Shown: piece by piece, positions 36,845 to 46,877 of the stretch
How positions within the stretch are numbered: the first letter of the stretch is position 1
Layout: every line of letters begins with the position of its first letter
Assembly: GCF_025966695.1 (NCBI RefSeq)
Contig: NZ_JAOEIY010000002.1
Coordinates: 1 to 64,000, forward strand
Source: Stutzerimonas sp. S1
Lineage (GTDB): Bacteria; Pseudomonadota; Gammaproteobacteria; Pseudomonadales; Pseudomonadaceae
Direction: 5' to 3'
Length of the DNA: 64,000 nucleotides
The notes under the pieces: model-generated
Database searches by the model: none
What the model was told of the DNA's origin: nothing
What the model saw: only the letters and a program-made list of their open reading frames with translations
Translations under genes and position numbers: made by a program

Positions 36845-37891
36845 ATGGGATTGTTGATCGATGGCCAGTGGCACGACCGCTGGTACGAAAGCCGCGACGG
36901 ACGCTTCGAGCGCGAGCAGGCCAAGCGTCGCTACTGGATTACCGCCGATGGCGAGCCCACCGCCAACGGGCAGCCGGGTTTCAAGGCCGAGTCTGGGCGT
37001 TACCACCTGTATGTGTCGCTCGCCTGTCCGTGGGCGCATCGCACGCTGATCTACCGCAAGCTCAAGGGGCTCGAAAGCCTGATCGACGTCTCCGTGGTGA
37101 GCTGGCTGATGGCCGAGCACGGCTGGACCTTCGACCAAGCCACCGGTTCCAGCGGCGATGCGCTGGATGGCGACCGCTTTCTGTACCAGCGCTATACCCG
37201 TGACGATCCGCACTACAACGGTCGGGTGACAGTGCCGCTGCTGTGGGATCGGCAGCAGCAACGTATCGTCAACAACGAGTCCGCCGAGCTCATCCGTATC
37301 TTCAACAGCGCCTTCGATCATGTCACCGGCTCGATGATCGACCTCTATCCGCAGCCGTTGCGCGGCGAGATCGACGCACTCAATGCGCGCATCTACCCGA
37401 CGATCAACAACGGTGTCTACCGCGCCGGGTTCGCCACAAGCCAGGCGGCCTACGAAGAGGCGTTCCGCGAGGTATTCGGCACGCTGGACTGGCTGGAACG
37501 CCGCCTCGACAAGCTGCGTTACCTCGCCGGCGAGTACCTGACCGAAGCCGACTGGCGCCTGTTCACCACCCTCATTCGTTTCGATGCCGTCTATCACGGC
37601 CATTTCAAGTGCAACCTGCGGCGCATCGAGGATTACCCCAACCTGTCGAACTGGTTGCGCGAGCTGTACCAGTGGCCGGGCATCGCGGAAACGGTCGATT
37701 ACCGTCACATCAAGGGGCATTACTACCAGAGCCATCGGCAGATCAATGCCAACGGCATCGTGCCGCAAGGCCCAGCACTGGGGCTGGAGCGTCCGCATGA
37801 TCGACAGCGCCTGGTCGGGCGGGGAATCTGGACGCGGCAACCGGAGGCTGCCGCAATCCCGACAGCGAGCCGCCGGAGCGCAGCCCCTTAA
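36845..37891 (+). CDS. yqjG: Glutathionyl-hydroquinone reductase (YqjG/PcpF-like GST)
   Basis: 348 residues of the xi-class GST family. The catalytic Cys61 lies in the signature SLACPWAHRTLIYRKLKGL (58-76), and VNNESAELIRIFN (about 140) belongs to the thioredoxin-like half. Such enzymes reduce glutathionyl-hydroquinones, releasing glutathione. GGAGG precedes the start. The C-terminal tail (about the last 25 residues, basic and Ala/Ser-rich) looks unconserved. Confidence 0.92.
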   Translation: MGLLIDGQWHDRWYESRDGRFEREQAKRRYWITADGEPTANGQPGFKAESGRYHLYVSLACPWAHRTLIYRKLKGLESLIDVSVVSWLMAEHGWTFDQATGSSGDALDGDRFLYQRYTRDDPHYNGRVTVPLLWDRQQQRIVNNESAELIRIFNSAFDHVTGSMIDLYPQPLRGEIDALNARIYPTINNGVYRAGFATSQAAYEEAFREVFGTLDWLERRLDKLRYLAGEYLTEADWRLFTTLIRFDAVYHGHFKCNLRRIEDYPNLSNWLRELYQWPGIAETVDYRHIKGHYYQSHRQINANGIVPQGPALGLERPHDRQRLVGRGIWTRQPEAAAIPTASRRSAAP

Positions 37892-38019
37892 TCTGGATCA
37901 TTGTCAGTGTATCGCTGCTGCGGCAGGCTGCCGCCAGTCGGGTTCGTTCGCCGGTGCTCGAAGCACATGCGGGCTATCCTGAAAGAAACTGCTGACCGCA
38001 ACGGCCGGAGAAAAGCGCC

Positions 38020-38475
38020 ATGAAAATCGAACGCTTCGAAGACCTGATCGACTGGACGCGCGAGACACACGGCCTGCTGGCCAGGTGCATGGCGCACAGC
38101 TCCGACAGGCACGCGGAGACCCGCGCAAAGTGGCTGCTGGTCTATCTCGCCGATCACGAGCGGGCGCTGGCGGAAACCATCGGCAAGATCGAACAGCACG
38201 CCGATCCGAAGGCGCTGCACACCTGGATCTACGACTATCTGGCGCGTACTCCGGTATTACCGAACCAGGCGTGCAAGCCCTACGAGAACATGGACGTCGA
38301 CGAAATCTCCCGCGAGATCTTCGATGTGCACAATCAGGTCCTCGATCTCTACCGCTCGCTGGCCCGGCGAGCCGACATCGATGGCGCACGGTCGCTGGCC
38401 GATGACCTGCTGCAATTGGAAGAGCACGAGACGATGCGGCTGGCACAGCAGGTCGGGCGCATCAACGAGATGTGA
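38020..38475 (+). CDS. Conserved hypothetical helical protein
   Basis: 151 residues, predicted all-helical, with many His/Glu pairs (DHERALAETIGKIEQHA; LEEHETMRLAQQV). This is reminiscent of ferritin-like or hemerythrin-like four-helix bundles, but no complete metal-site motif can be fixed by eye. There is no signal peptide. GGAGA lies before the start. I do not recognise the family with certainty and give no function. Confidence 0.7.
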   Translation: MKIERFEDLIDWTRETHGLLARCMAHSSDRHAETRAKWLLVYLADHERALAETIGKIEQHADPKALHTWIYDYLARTPVLPNQACKPYENMDVDEISREIFDVHNQVLDLYRSLARRADIDGARSLADDLLQLEEHETMRLAQQVGRINEM

Positions 38476-38608
38476 GCGGGCTGCTGCAGCCGTAACCGGC
38501 CCGGCGATGGTAGGCAGTTCGGCGCGCGTCATGCTTGTCGAAGGGCAAAGAGTGCGCCATTGCGTGCATACTGCGCGGCCGAGCGAGGCCGACAGGTGCT
38601 AGTGATCG

Positions 38609-39046
38609 ATGTGGGAGCTTTCCGGATATCTGGGACTTTTCCTGGCGGCATTCGGCGCCGCAACGCTGCTGCCGATGCAGTCCGAGGCGCTGCTGGCCGG
38701 CTTGCTGCTATCCGAGCGCTATGCCGTGTGGGGCCTGGTGGCCGTAGCCAGCGTTGGCAATGTCCTGGGTTCGCTGGTGAACTGGCTGCTGGGCCGCTAC
38801 GTCGAGCACTTCCGCCATCGGCGCTGGTTTCCCGTCAGCCAGCGACAGATGCTCAAAGCCCAGCAGCACTATCACCGCTACGGGCGCTGGACGTTACTGC
38901 TCAGCTGGATGCCGGTCATTGGTGATCCGTTGACGCTGATTGCCGGGGTGATGCGCGAGCCGCTGTGGAGCTTCCTGCTGATCGTCACGCTGGCCAAGAC
39001 TGCGCGCTATCTGATGGTGATGGGCCTGACCCTGGGCTGGATGTGA
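38609..39046 (+). CDS. DedA/YqaA family membrane protein
   Basis: 145 residues with about four hydrophobic segments and the SNARE-associated/DedA motif region (SEALLAGLLLSERYAVWGLVAVASVGNVLGSLVNWLLGRY and SWMPVIGDPLTLIAGVMR). This matches the short YqaA branch rather than full-length DedA lipid flippases. Its substrate is unknown. The ribosome binding site (AGGTG) is rather distant from the ATG, so the start is less certain than the frame. Confidence 0.82.
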   Translation: MWELSGYLGLFLAAFGAATLLPMQSEALLAGLLLSERYAVWGLVAVASVGNVLGSLVNWLLGRYVEHFRHRRWFPVSQRQMLKAQQHYHRYGRWTLLLSWMPVIGDPLTLIAGVMREPLWSFLLIVTLAKTARYLMVMGLTLGWM

Positions 39047-39124
39047 TGCGCTGGCGGGTTGGAAAACCGCAGGCGGCTGGACAATCATGGCCGCTGCGTT
39101 CTGCACAAGGAGCCGGCCACGCGC

Positions 39125-40189
39125 ATGGCTAATAACCAATCCTCAACGCCGCACAGGCATGCCACCGTGGGCACGCACAGAGACAGCATCTCCGTGCGGC
39201 TGGTGCATGAGGCGCTGCTCGGCTTCGTACGTCCGGGGCTGTCGGCCGAGCAGCTGCTGACCGAGTTGGGATTCGATCCAGCCTGCCTGCAGGATCTGGC
39301 CGGTCGTGTCGACGTGCGCGATTACAAGCGGCTCTGGCTGGGCCTGGCCGAACGTTTCGACGATGAGCTGTTCGGTATGGACCCGCGCCGGCTACGCTCG
39401 GGCAGTTTCGTCTTCATCAGCCGCTGCTGTATCCAGCAACCCACACTGGAAAAGGCCATGCAGCAGGCGTTGAGCTTCTTCGGTCTGGCGTTGGAAAATT
39501 TCCGCGGCAAACTGATCCGCAGCCAGAGCCTGGCTGAGGTGGTGCTGCGTGAGCGCAACGCCGAGCCGGCGCGTGCGTTCTGCTACTTCACCTTCTGGAT
39601 GCTCCTGCACGGCCTGGCCTGCTGGCTGGTGGGGCGACGCATCCCGCTGCTGGCGGTCGAGCTGCGCTGTGACGAGCCGGATTACACCGACGACTATCGG
39701 GTGATGTTCTCCGACAACCTGCGCTTCGGCAGGTCATCGACACGCCTCATTTTTGCCGCCGAGGTGCTCGACCTGCCGATCCGCCGCAGCGAGGCGGAGC
39801 TACGCAGCTTTCTCGCCGAAGCTCCGGCGAACATTCTGGTGCGCTATCGCGACCATTCCAGTCTCGCCAGTCGCATCAAGCAACATCTACGCAGCCTGCC
39901 GGCCGAGCGCTGGCCGGACGGTGAGACGCTGGCGCAGGCGCTGTGCATGTCCGCGTCGACGCTGCGTCGCCGTCTGGCAGAAGTGGGGCAACCCTATCAG
40001 GCCATCAAGGACGGGCTGCGTCAGGACATGGCCACCGAATGGTTGGCCGATGCCGCCATCAGCTACGGCGAAATTGCCGAGCGACTGGGCTTTGCCGACG
40101 TCAGCTCGTTCTACAAGGCATTTCGCAAGTGGACCGGGATCAATCCCGGCCACTACCGCAATCTCATCCTGGCGCCGGAACGGCGCTGA
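39125..40189 (+). CDS. AraC-family transcriptional regulator
   Basis: 354 residues. An N-terminal arabinose-binding-like/AraC_N domain (VRPGLSAEQLLTELGFDPACLQDL onwards) precedes a C-terminal double helix-turn-helix (GETLAQALCMSASTLRRRLAEVGQPYQAIKDGLRQDMA ... ISYGEIAERLGFADVSSFYKAFRKWTGINPGHYR). This layout is that of pseudomonad regulators such as OruR. It stands 200 bases ahead of the acyl-CoA operon in the same direction, so it probably controls that operon. The start codon is chosen with AAGGAG 13 bases upstream; 22 further codons are open upstream. Confidence 0.88.
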   Translation: MANNQSSTPHRHATVGTHRDSISVRLVHEALLGFVRPGLSAEQLLTELGFDPACLQDLAGRVDVRDYKRLWLGLAERFDDELFGMDPRRLRSGSFVFISRCCIQQPTLEKAMQQALSFFGLALENFRGKLIRSQSLAEVVLRERNAEPARAFCYFTFWMLLHGLACWLVGRRIPLLAVELRCDEPDYTDDYRVMFSDNLRFGRSSTRLIFAAEVLDLPIRRSEAELRSFLAEAPANILVRYRDHSSLASRIKQHLRSLPAERWPDGETLAQALCMSASTLRRRLAEVGQPYQAIKDGLRQDMATEWLADAAISYGEIAERLGFADVSSFYKAFRKWTGINPGHYRNLILAPERR

Positions 40190-40363
40190 GCCTTCTGGCG
40201 GTACCTCCCAGCGTTGCCCTCCGCGTGCATCGTTACCGCTGACGGTGCTGGAACTGTCGGTGTGCTTGCCTTTTGCCATTGGCCAAAACGGTCAGGCAGG
40301 TTGAGAGCATCGACCATTGCCGCTCTCGTGTAGCTGTCTAAAGATGATCCCGGCTTCGCACCG

Positions 40364-40376
40364 AACAACAACAAAC
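40364..40376 (+). promoter_or_regulatory. CA motif (Crc/Hfq-type site) before the SDR gene
   Basis: AACAACAACAAAC lies 13 bases before the start codon, adjoining the GGGAGAG ribosome binding site. It fits the AAnAAnAA pattern bound by Hfq/Crc in pseudomonad mRNAs under catabolite repression. Confidence 0.6.
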
Positions 40377-40389
40377 ACGGGAGAGAGCC

Positions 40390-41157
40390 ATGCAGGTTCA
40401 GGGCAACGTATTCCTCATTACCGGCGGCGCCTCCGGCCTGGGTGCTGCCGCTGCGCAGGCGCTGGTCGAAGCGGGCGGCAAGGTGGTATTGGCCGACCTG
40501 GATGAAGCCGCCGCCCACGCCACGGCGCAAGCGCTGGGGCCCAATGCCCTTGGCGTCGCAGCCGACATCCGTGACGAGGCGACCGCGCGTCATGCGGTCG
40601 CCGTCGCTCGCGAACACTTCGGCGGGCTGCACGGACTGGTCAATTGCGCCGGTGTCGCCGGCGGCGAGAAGGTTCTCGGTCGCAACGGCCCGCATAGCCT
40701 CGATAGCTTCAGTCGTATCGTCGGCATCAACCTGATCGGCAGCTTCAACATGTTGCGCTTGGCCGCCGAGGCAATGGCCGAGAACGCTCCGGACGCCAAC
40801 GGCGAGCGCGGCGTGATCATCAATACAGCTTCCATCGCGGCCTTCGACGGACAGATCGGCCAGGCAGCCTATGCCGCGTCCAAGGGCGGCGTCGTCAGCC
40901 TGACCTTGCCGGCCGCCCGCGAGCTGGCGCGCTTCGGTATCCGCGTGATGACCATCGCCCCCGGCGTGTTCGAGACGCCGATGATGGCCGGCATGACCCA
41001 GGAAATCCGCGACTCGCTGGCCGCGGGCGTACCGTTCCCGCCGCGGCTGGGCCGTCCGTCCGAATACGCCGCGCTGGTGCGGCACATCTTCGAAAACAGC
41101 ATGCTAAACGGCGAGGTGATCCGTCTCGACGGCGCCTTGCGCATGGCCGCCAAATGA
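40390..41157 (+). CDS. SDR-family 3-hydroxyacyl-CoA dehydrogenase
   Basis: 255 residues. Cofactor-binding TGGASGLG (11-18) and the catalytic triad Ser148, Tyr161, Lys165 (YAASK) are intact. It resembles type II 3-hydroxyacyl-CoA dehydrogenases (HSD17B10-like), which use NAD+, in line with the acidic residues after the second strand (ADLDEA). With the thiolase, acyl-CoA dehydrogenase and ligase that follow, it would carry out beta-oxidation of a short or branched acyl chain. It is the first gene of the operon and has a CA motif in its leader. Confidence 0.9.
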   Translation: MQVQGNVFLITGGASGLGAAAAQALVEAGGKVVLADLDEAAAHATAQALGPNALGVAADIRDEATARHAVAVAREHFGGLHGLVNCAGVAGGEKVLGRNGPHSLDSFSRIVGINLIGSFNMLRLAAEAMAENAPDANGERGVIINTASIAAFDGQIGQAAYAASKGGVVSLTLPAARELARFGIRVMTIAPGVFETPMMAGMTQEIRDSLAAGVPFPPRLGRPSEYAALVRHIFENSMLNGEVIRLDGALRMAAK

Positions 41158-41168
41158 AGGAAACAAAG

Positions 41169-42353
41169 ATGAAAGATGATCCGATCGTAATCGTCAGCAG
41201 CGCGCGCACGCCGATGGGCGGCTTCCAGGGTGACCTGCTGGGCATGACCGCTCCGCAGCTTGGCGCGGCTGCCATCCGCGCAGCGGTGGAGCGCAGCGGG
41301 CTGCCGCCGGAGAACGTCCAGGACGTGCTGATGGGCTGTGTGCTGCCGGCCGGACAGGGGCAGGCTCCGGCACGCCAGGCGGCGCTGGGCGCCGGGCTGA
41401 CCCGCGCCACCACCTGCACCACGCTGAACAAGATGTGCGGCTCAGGCATGCAGACGGTGATCCTGGCGCATGACCAGCTGCTCGCGGGCAGCTCCGACAT
41501 CGTCGTCGCCGGCGGCATGGAGAGCATGAGCAACGCCCCGTACCTGCTCGACCGCGCCCGTGGCGGTTACCGCATGGGACATGGCCGCGTGCTCGATCAC
41601 ATGTTTCTCGACGGCCTCGAGGATTCCTTCGACAAGGGTCGCCTGATGGGCTCGTTCGCCGAAGAGTGCGCTGATACTTTCGGCTTCAGTCGCGAAGCGC
41701 AGGACGCCTATGCGCTCGAGTCGCTGCACCGGGCGCAGGCGGCGATCAGCGAAGGCCGTTTCGCCGAGGAAATCGTCACCCTGGAAGTCACCCAGGGTCG
41801 GCAGCAGCGACTGGTGCGTGACGATGAGCAGCCGCCCAAGGCGATGCCGGAGAAGATTCCGAGCCTGAAGCCGGCGTTCCGCGAGGGCGGTACGGTGACC
41901 GCCGCGAACTCCAGTTCGATTTCCGACGGCGCCGCTGCGCTGCTGCTGATGCGCCGCTCCGAGGCCGAGCGCTGGGGCCTGCAGCCGCAAGCGGTGATCC
42001 ACGGTCACGCGGCTTATGCCGATGCACCGAATTTGTTCACCACCGCGCCGATTGGGGCGATCCGCAAGCTGATGGAGCGCACCGGCTGGCGCCTCGATGA
42101 GGTTGACCTGTTCGAGATCAACGAGGCCTTCGCCGTGGTGGCGATGGTCGCCATGCGCGAGCTGGGGCTGGATCATGCCAAGGTCAACGTCAACGGCGGC
42201 GCCTGTGCACTGGGGCATCCGGTTGGCGCCTCCGGCGCACGCATCCTGGTTACGCTGCTGGCAGCCCTGCGTGCGCGCGGCTTGCGACGCGGCGTGGCGG
42301 CGATCTGCATTGGCGGTGGCGAGGCCACGGCCATGGCGGTTGAACTGCTGTAA
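41169..42353 (+). CDS. Acetyl-CoA C-acyltransferase (thiolase)
   Basis: 394 residues. The nucleophile Cys is in NKMCGSG; the catalytic His/Cys motifs are [27 protein letters not shown] and CIGGGEA. It cleaves 3-oxoacyl-CoA to acetyl-CoA and a shortened acyl-CoA. An ATG at 41154 overlaps the SDR stop, but the ATG at 41169 has AGGAAAC at good spacing and is preferred. It lies 9 bases before the acyl-CoA dehydrogenase. Confidence 0.94.
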   Translation: MKDDPIVIVSSARTPMGGFQGDLLGMTAPQLGAAAIRAAVERSGLPPENVQDVLMGCVLPAGQGQAPARQAALGAGLTRATTCTTLNKMCGSGMQTVILAHDQLLAGSSDIVVAGGMESMSNAPYLLDRARGGYRMGHGRVLDHMFLDGLEDSFDKGRLMGSFAEECADTFGFSREAQDAYALESLHRAQAAISEGRFAEEIVTLEVTQGRQQRLVRDDEQPPKAMPEKIPSLKPAFREGGTVTAANSSSISDGAAALLLMRRSEAERWGLQPQAVIHGHAAYADAPNLFTTAPIGAIRKLMERTGWRLDEVDLFEINEAFAVVAMVAMRELGLDHAKVNVNGGACALGHPVGASGARILVTLLAALRARGLRRGVAAICIGGGEATAMAVELL

Positions 42354-42362
42354 GGAGGCCGC

Positions 42363-43502
42363 ATGCTGCCAAATGAAGAGCAGACCAGCATCGGCGAGAT
42401 GGCGCGGCAGTTCGCTCAGGAGCGACTGAAACCCTTCGCCGAGCAGTGGGACCGCGAGCACCGTTATCCGGCTGAGGCGATCGGCGAGATGGCCGCGCTC
42501 GGCTTCTTCGGCATGCTGGTGCCGGAGCAGTGGGGCGGCAGTGACACCGGTTACCTGGCATACGCCATGGCGCTGGAGGAGATTGCCGCCGGCGACGGTG
42601 CCTGCTCGACCATCATGAGCGTGCACAATTCAGTGGGCTGCGTACCGATCCTGCGTTTTGGCACCGAGCAGCAGAAGCGCGACTTCCTTATGCCGCTGGC
42701 GCGCGGTGAGCAGATCGGCGCGTTCGCCCTGACCGAACCGCAGGCCGGCTCCGATGCCAGCAGTTTGCGTACTCGCGCCCGGCGCGACGGTGACCAATAT
42801 GTGCTCAACGGCGCCAAGCAGTTCATCACCTCCGGCAAACACGCCGGCACGGTGATCGTCTTTGCGGTGACCGACCCGGAGGCTGGCAAGCGCGGTATCA
42901 GTGCCTTCATCGTGCCAACTGACAGTTCCGGTTATCAGGTGGTACGCGTCGAGGACAAGCTCGGCCAGCACGCGTCCGACACCTGCCAGATCGCCTTCGA
43001 AGACCTGCGTGTACCGGTGGCCAACCGACTGGGCGAGGAGGGCGAGGGCTACCGCATTGCCCTGGCCAACCTGGAAGGCGGACGCATCGGTATCGCCGCC
43101 CAGGCGGTCGGCATGGCGCGGGCGGCATTCGAGGCGGCGCGCGACTACGCCCGGGAGCGCGAAACCTTCGGCAAGCCGATCATCGAGCACCAGGCGGTGG
43201 CCTTCCGACTGGCCGACATGGCGACGCAGATCGCCGTGGCGCGGCAGATGGTGCATCACGCCGCCGCGCTGCGCGAAGCCGGGCGGCCGGCGTTGGTGGA
43301 AGCTTCTATGGCCAAGCTGTTCGCCTCCGAGATGGCGGAAAAGGTCTGCTCGGCGGCGATCCAGACTCTGGGTGGCTACGGTTATCTGGCTGACTTCCCA
43401 GTGGAACGCATCTACCGCGACGTGCGTGTCTGCCAGATCTACGAGGGCACCAGTGACATCCAGCGCCTGGTGATCGCACGCAACCTCGGAGGGCCGAACT
43501 GA
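42363..43502 (+). CDS. Acyl-CoA dehydrogenase
   Basis: 379 residues, the short/medium-chain type. FAD-binding [14 protein letters not shown], the substrate-loop region and the catalytic Glu in [12 protein letters not shown] are present. It introduces the 2,3-double bond and passes electrons to ETF. TAAGGAGG at the thiolase stop serves as its ribosome binding site. No enoyl-CoA hydratase gene is found inside this operon; the hydratase could come from elsewhere, for example 51.1 kb. Confidence 0.94.
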   Translation: MLPNEEQTSIGEMARQFAQERLKPFAEQWDREHRYPAEAIGEMAALGFFGMLVPEQWGGSDTGYLAYAMALEEIAAGDGACSTIMSVHNSVGCVPILRFGTEQQKRDFLMPLARGEQIGAFALTEPQAGSDASSLRTRARRDGDQYVLNGAKQFITSGKHAGTVIVFAVTDPEAGKRGISAFIVPTDSSGYQVVRVEDKLGQHASDTCQIAFEDLRVPVANRLGEEGEGYRIALANLEGGRIGIAAQAVGMARAAFEAARDYARERETFGKPIIEHQAVAFRLADMATQIAVARQMVHHAAALREAGRPALVEASMAKLFASEMAEKVCSAAIQTLGGYGYLADFPVERIYRDVRVCQIYEGTSDIQRLVIARNLGGPN

Positions 43503-43589
43503 CTATCACCCGTGCCTTCTCAGGCGATGGGGTAGCCATGCTGTAGCACGTGATGCCGGTAGAACGCCGTTTCCTCGACCGGCACTTCG

Positions 43590-43603
43590 ACAATAAAAAC
43601 AAG
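43590..43603 (+). promoter_or_regulatory. CA motif before the acyl-CoA ligase gene
   Basis: ACAATAAAAACAAG lies 14 bases before the start codon, next to the GAGGTAGG ribosome binding site. The same 14 bases recur inside the nearby Crc-sequestering RNA at 47467-47480. Confidence 0.7.
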
Positions 43604-43617
43604 ATGAGGTAGGAAAC

Positions 43618-45252
43618 ATGCAACCAGGTTTGATGCAGAACGCTCCCCTGTTGATCAGCAGCATTCTCGCCCACGCGGCCGGTGCGCACGGTGACCGCGA
43701 GATCGTCTCGCGGCTGGTCGATGAGCCGCTGTGGCGCTACGACTACGCCGGCCTTGCTGCCCGCGCGGCACGTGCCGCCACCATGCTGAAATCACTCGGC
43801 ATCGGCCCGGGCGACTGTGTGTCGTCGCTGGCGTGGAACACCCACCGTCATTACGAGCTGTTCTTCGCCGTGCCCGGCATTGGAGCCGTGCTGCATACGG
43901 CCAATCCGCGGCTGTCCGACGAACAGATCGTCTACACCATCAACCATGCCGGCAGTCAGGTACTGATGTTCGACAGCAGCTTCGCCGAATGCGTCGCCAG
44001 GCTGCGGCCCCGTCTGGGCAATATCCGGCATTTCATCGAGCTGGCAACCCAGCCAAAGGCGGACCTTCCCGACGTGCAGGGCTACGAGGCGTTGATTGCA
44101 GCCGGGCAGCCGTTGGACTGGCCGCAGTTCGACGAGAACGCCGGTGCAGTGCTCTGCTACACCTCCGGTACCACCGGCGATCCCAAGGGCGTGCTCTACA
44201 GCCATCGCTCGGTGGTCCTGCATGCGATGGCCGCTGGGTTGTCCGGCGCGTTCGGCCTGTCTGCCTTCGATTGCATCATGCCGTGCTCGTCGCTGTATCA
44301 CGGTACTGCCTGGGGCCTGCCGTTCGCTGCGGCGATCAACGGCTGCAAGTTCGTGCTGCCATGCGACAAGATGGACGGCGCGAGCCTGCAGGAGCTCATC
44401 AAGAGCGAAGGCGTGACCCTGTCCGGCGGGGTGCCAACCATCTGGACCATGTACCTCGCCCATCTGGAACGCAGCGGCGAGGATTCCGGCAGCCTGGCAC
44501 GGCTGGTGATCGGCGGCTCCGCCGTGCCGCGGGCGATGGCCGAAACCTTCCAGACCAAGTACGGCGTTGCGGTCTGCCAGCTCTGGGGCATGACCGAGAC
44601 CAGCCCGCTGGGTGTGGTCGCGACGCCGACCCCCAAGCTCGCCGAACGCGGCCAGCAGGCCACTAACGACACCATCTGGACGCGGCAGGGCCGTCTGCAG
44701 TTCGGCATCGAGCTCAAGGTGGTGGACGAGCATGGGCGTGATTTACCGCGTGATGGCGTCAGTTCCGGCAGCCTCAAGGTGCGCGGCCCGTGGACGGTCG
44801 AGCGTTACTACCGCAGCGAAGTCAGCGCGCTCGATGAGGATGGCTGGTTCGACACCGGCGACATCGCCACCCTGGATGCTGATGGCTTCATGCGCATCAC
44901 CGACCGCAGCAAGGACGTGATCAAGTCCGGCGGCGAGTGGGTCAGCTCCATCGACATCGAGAACGTCGCCGCCGCCTGTCCCGGGGTGAAGGTGGCCGCG
45001 GTGGTCGGTGTGTTCCATCCGAAGTGGGAGGAGCGCCCGGTGCTGGTGGTCGAACCACACGGCGATACCGAGGTCACGGTGGACAAGATCCTCGCCCATC
45101 TGGAGCCGAACATCGTCAAGTGGTGGATGCCAGACGCGGTGATCTTCGATGCGGTGCCGCTGACCGCCACCGGCAAGATCGACAAGAAGGTGTTACGCGA
45201 GCGTTACCGTAACCACCTTGTCGAGAACCAGCTGAATGCGGTGAACCAGTAG
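43618..45252 (+). CDS. Fatty-acyl-CoA ligase (AMP-forming)
   Basis: 544 residues of the ANL superfamily. The P-loop YTSGTTGDPKGV (about 180), the adenylate motif WGMTETSPLG and GWFDTGDIATLD are intact, as is the C-terminal ligase lysine in TATGKIDKKVLRE. The family includes medium-chain and 3-methylmercaptopropionate CoA ligases; the substrate cannot be told apart here. It probably activates the acid fed to the operon's dehydrogenase. A 115-base gap with a CA motif separates it from the preceding gene. Confidence 0.92.
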   Translation: MQPGLMQNAPLLISSILAHAAGAHGDREIVSRLVDEPLWRYDYAGLAARAARAATMLKSLGIGPGDCVSSLAWNTHRHYELFFAVPGIGAVLHTANPRLSDEQIVYTINHAGSQVLMFDSSFAECVARLRPRLGNIRHFIELATQPKADLPDVQGYEALIAAGQPLDWPQFDENAGAVLCYTSGTTGDPKGVLYSHRSVVLHAMAAGLSGAFGLSAFDCIMPCSSLYHGTAWGLPFAAAINGCKFVLPCDKMDGASLQELIKSEGVTLSGGVPTIWTMYLAHLERSGEDSGSLARLVIGGSAVPRAMAETFQTKYGVAVCQLWGMTETSPLGVVATPTPKLAERGQQATNDTIWTRQGRLQFGIELKVVDEHGRDLPRDGVSSGSLKVRGPWTVERYYRSEVSALDEDGWFDTGDIATLDADGFMRITDRSKDVIKSGGEWVSSIDIENVAAACPGVKVAAVVGVFHPKWEERPVLVVEPHGDTEVTVDKILAHLEPNIVKWWMPDAVIFDAVPLTATGKIDKKVLRERYRNHLVENQLNAVNQ

Positions 45253-45318
45253 TCGCCGCCGCACAGCGCTCTCGAATCGAAGCGGGGCGCCTGCGGCAGC
45301 CAGGAACGAGGACGATGT

Positions 45319-46404
45319 ATGAGCGAGGCCGAGCAGAATCGTCAGGGGCCGCTGTGTGGCCTGCGCGTGCTGGAGTTCGCCGGCATCGGTCCCGGACCGC
45401 ATTGCGCGATGCTACTGGCGGACATGGGCGCCGAGGTGCTGCGTATCGACCGCGAGGGCGGTACGGGATGGTCGAACCCAGTGGTCGATCGCGGCCGCAA
45501 GGTGATGACGCTGGATATCCGCAACGATGCCGGGCGGGCGCGCTGCGTGGAACTGGCGCAAGGCGCCGACGTGCTGATCGAGGGTTTTCGTCCGGGCGTC
45601 ATGGAGCGGCTGGGCCTGGGACCGGACGAGCTGCTGGCGCGCAACCCGCGGCTGATCTACGGCCGCATGACCGGCTGGGGTCAGACCGGGCCGCTGGCCA
45701 AGGCGGCCGGGCACGACATCAATTACATCGCGCTGACCGGTGCGCTGGCGGCGATCCGTGGCGAGAGCGGCCCGGCGGTGCCACCGCTGAATCTGGTCGG
45801 CGACTTCGGCGGCGGCTCGCTGTATCTCGCAGTGGGCATTCTCGCCGCGCTATGGGAGCGCGAACGCTCCGGCCAGGGCCAGGTGATCGATGCGGCTATT
45901 GTCGATGGCGTGTCGTCGCTGATGACCTTCTTCGCCGGGCTGCTGCCCAGTGGGCGTATCGACATGCAGCGCGAACGCAACCTGCTGGGCGGAGCGGCAC
46001 CCAATTATCGCTGTTACGTCTGTGCCGACGGTCGCGAGATCGCCGTCGGCGCGCTGGAACCGCAGTTTTGGGGCGAACTGCTCCAGCGTATCGGTGCGCC
46101 GGAGCCGCTTCAGGATGGCTGCGCGGATGCTGCGGCATGGCCAGAGCAGGGCGCCGCGCTGGCACACCTGTTTGCCCGCCGCACCCAGGCCGAATGGTGC
46201 GCCCTGCTGGAAGGCACCGACGCCTGCTTCGCGCCTGTGCTGCCGCTGGCCGAAGCGGCGCAGCACGTGCACCTGCGCCAGCGTGGGGTCTATGAGAATC
46301 TCGACGGCCTGCTCCAGGCGGCGCCAGCACCGCGCTTCTCGCGTACTCCCGGCAAGGCGCGGCGCACGTTGCGAGTGGCGGATACCGACGGTCGCTGGGA
46401 TTGA
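45319..46404 (+). CDS. CaiB/BaiF-type CoA-transferase, alpha-methylacyl-CoA racemase-like
   Basis: 361 residues of the class III CoA-transferase family. Residues matching the racemase catalytic set are visible: His132 (GHDINYIALTG), Asp162 (LVGDFGGGS) and Glu247 (ALEPQFW). This pattern favours alpha-methylacyl-CoA racemase over transferase. Such an enzyme would make (S)-2-methylacyl-CoA available to the acyl-CoA dehydrogenase, so the operon may degrade 2-methyl-branched acids. It is the last gene of the operon. Confidence 0.88.
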   Translation: MSEAEQNRQGPLCGLRVLEFAGIGPGPHCAMLLADMGAEVLRIDREGGTGWSNPVVDRGRKVMTLDIRNDAGRARCVELAQGADVLIEGFRPGVMERLGLGPDELLARNPRLIYGRMTGWGQTGPLAKAAGHDINYIALTGALAAIRGESGPAVPPLNLVGDFGGGSLYLAVGILAALWERERSGQGQVIDAAIVDGVSSLMTFFAGLLPSGRIDMQRERNLLGGAAPNYRCYVCADGREIAVGALEPQFWGELLQRIGAPEPLQDGCADAAAWPEQGAALAHLFARRTQAEWCALLEGTDACFAPVLPLAEAAQHVHLRQRGVYENLDGLLQAAPAPRFSRTPGKARRTLRVADTDGRWD

Positions 46405-46850
46405 TCCGCACCGCACCGCAGCGAACGAGAACTAGAGGGGCTGCCAGCAGGGCTTTGAAGAGCGTATTGCAGTAGTGGCTGACGCTTAGATTTATTAAGA
46501 AGGCGAAACAATTAATTAAGCTGTAGAGATTAATGAGTCATGCCGCTGGTTACTTCTGGCTGCAATCGTTTGGATGTCGCCGATAGTGTCGAAGTTTGGC
46601 CGCTGTATAGCGACAGGTTGTTCGCCGTGTCGCAATGTTTTCTTAACTTATTGATTGGCTGTAACCCGGCCCGCGCGATCCTCGGCTCCGGTGTAAATTC
46701 CGTGCGCGCCTCGTACCAGTGAAAGTAGCTCATCGCGGCGGCGGCTTGTATTTCTTGTCGCAAGGCTGCAACGCTCGCCCTAGACGTGCCGCGCGTCGGG
46801 TTGCATTGCGTCGGCACGAGAGCTGGCTACCCTTGAATCAGATGCCAATT
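46405..46850. other. Intergenic stretch between the acyl-CoA operon and the small membrane protein
   Basis: About 450 bases without a convincing gene. It includes an AT-rich segment (about 46480-46545 and 46630-46660) unlike its GC-rich surroundings, which may hold the promoter of the 46878 gene. I found no clear terminator for the operon and no convincing -35/-10 pair. Confidence 0.4.
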
Positions 46851-46853
46851 ATT

Positions 46854-46863
46854 ACAACAACAA
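46854..46863 (+). promoter_or_regulatory. CA motif before the small membrane protein gene
   Basis: ACAACAACAA directly precedes the GAGGGGAG ribosome binding site. A second A-rich run (AACAATAACAAC) lies at codons 2-5 of the gene itself, so two Hfq/Crc-type sites flank the start. Confidence 0.6.
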
Positions 46864-46877
46864 GAGGGGAGTCAGAC

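Noticed and set aside
46540..46722. 60-codon open frame between the acyl-CoA operon and the small membrane protein
   Set aside because: No ribosome binding site, no domain, and composition like the surrounding non-coding sequence.
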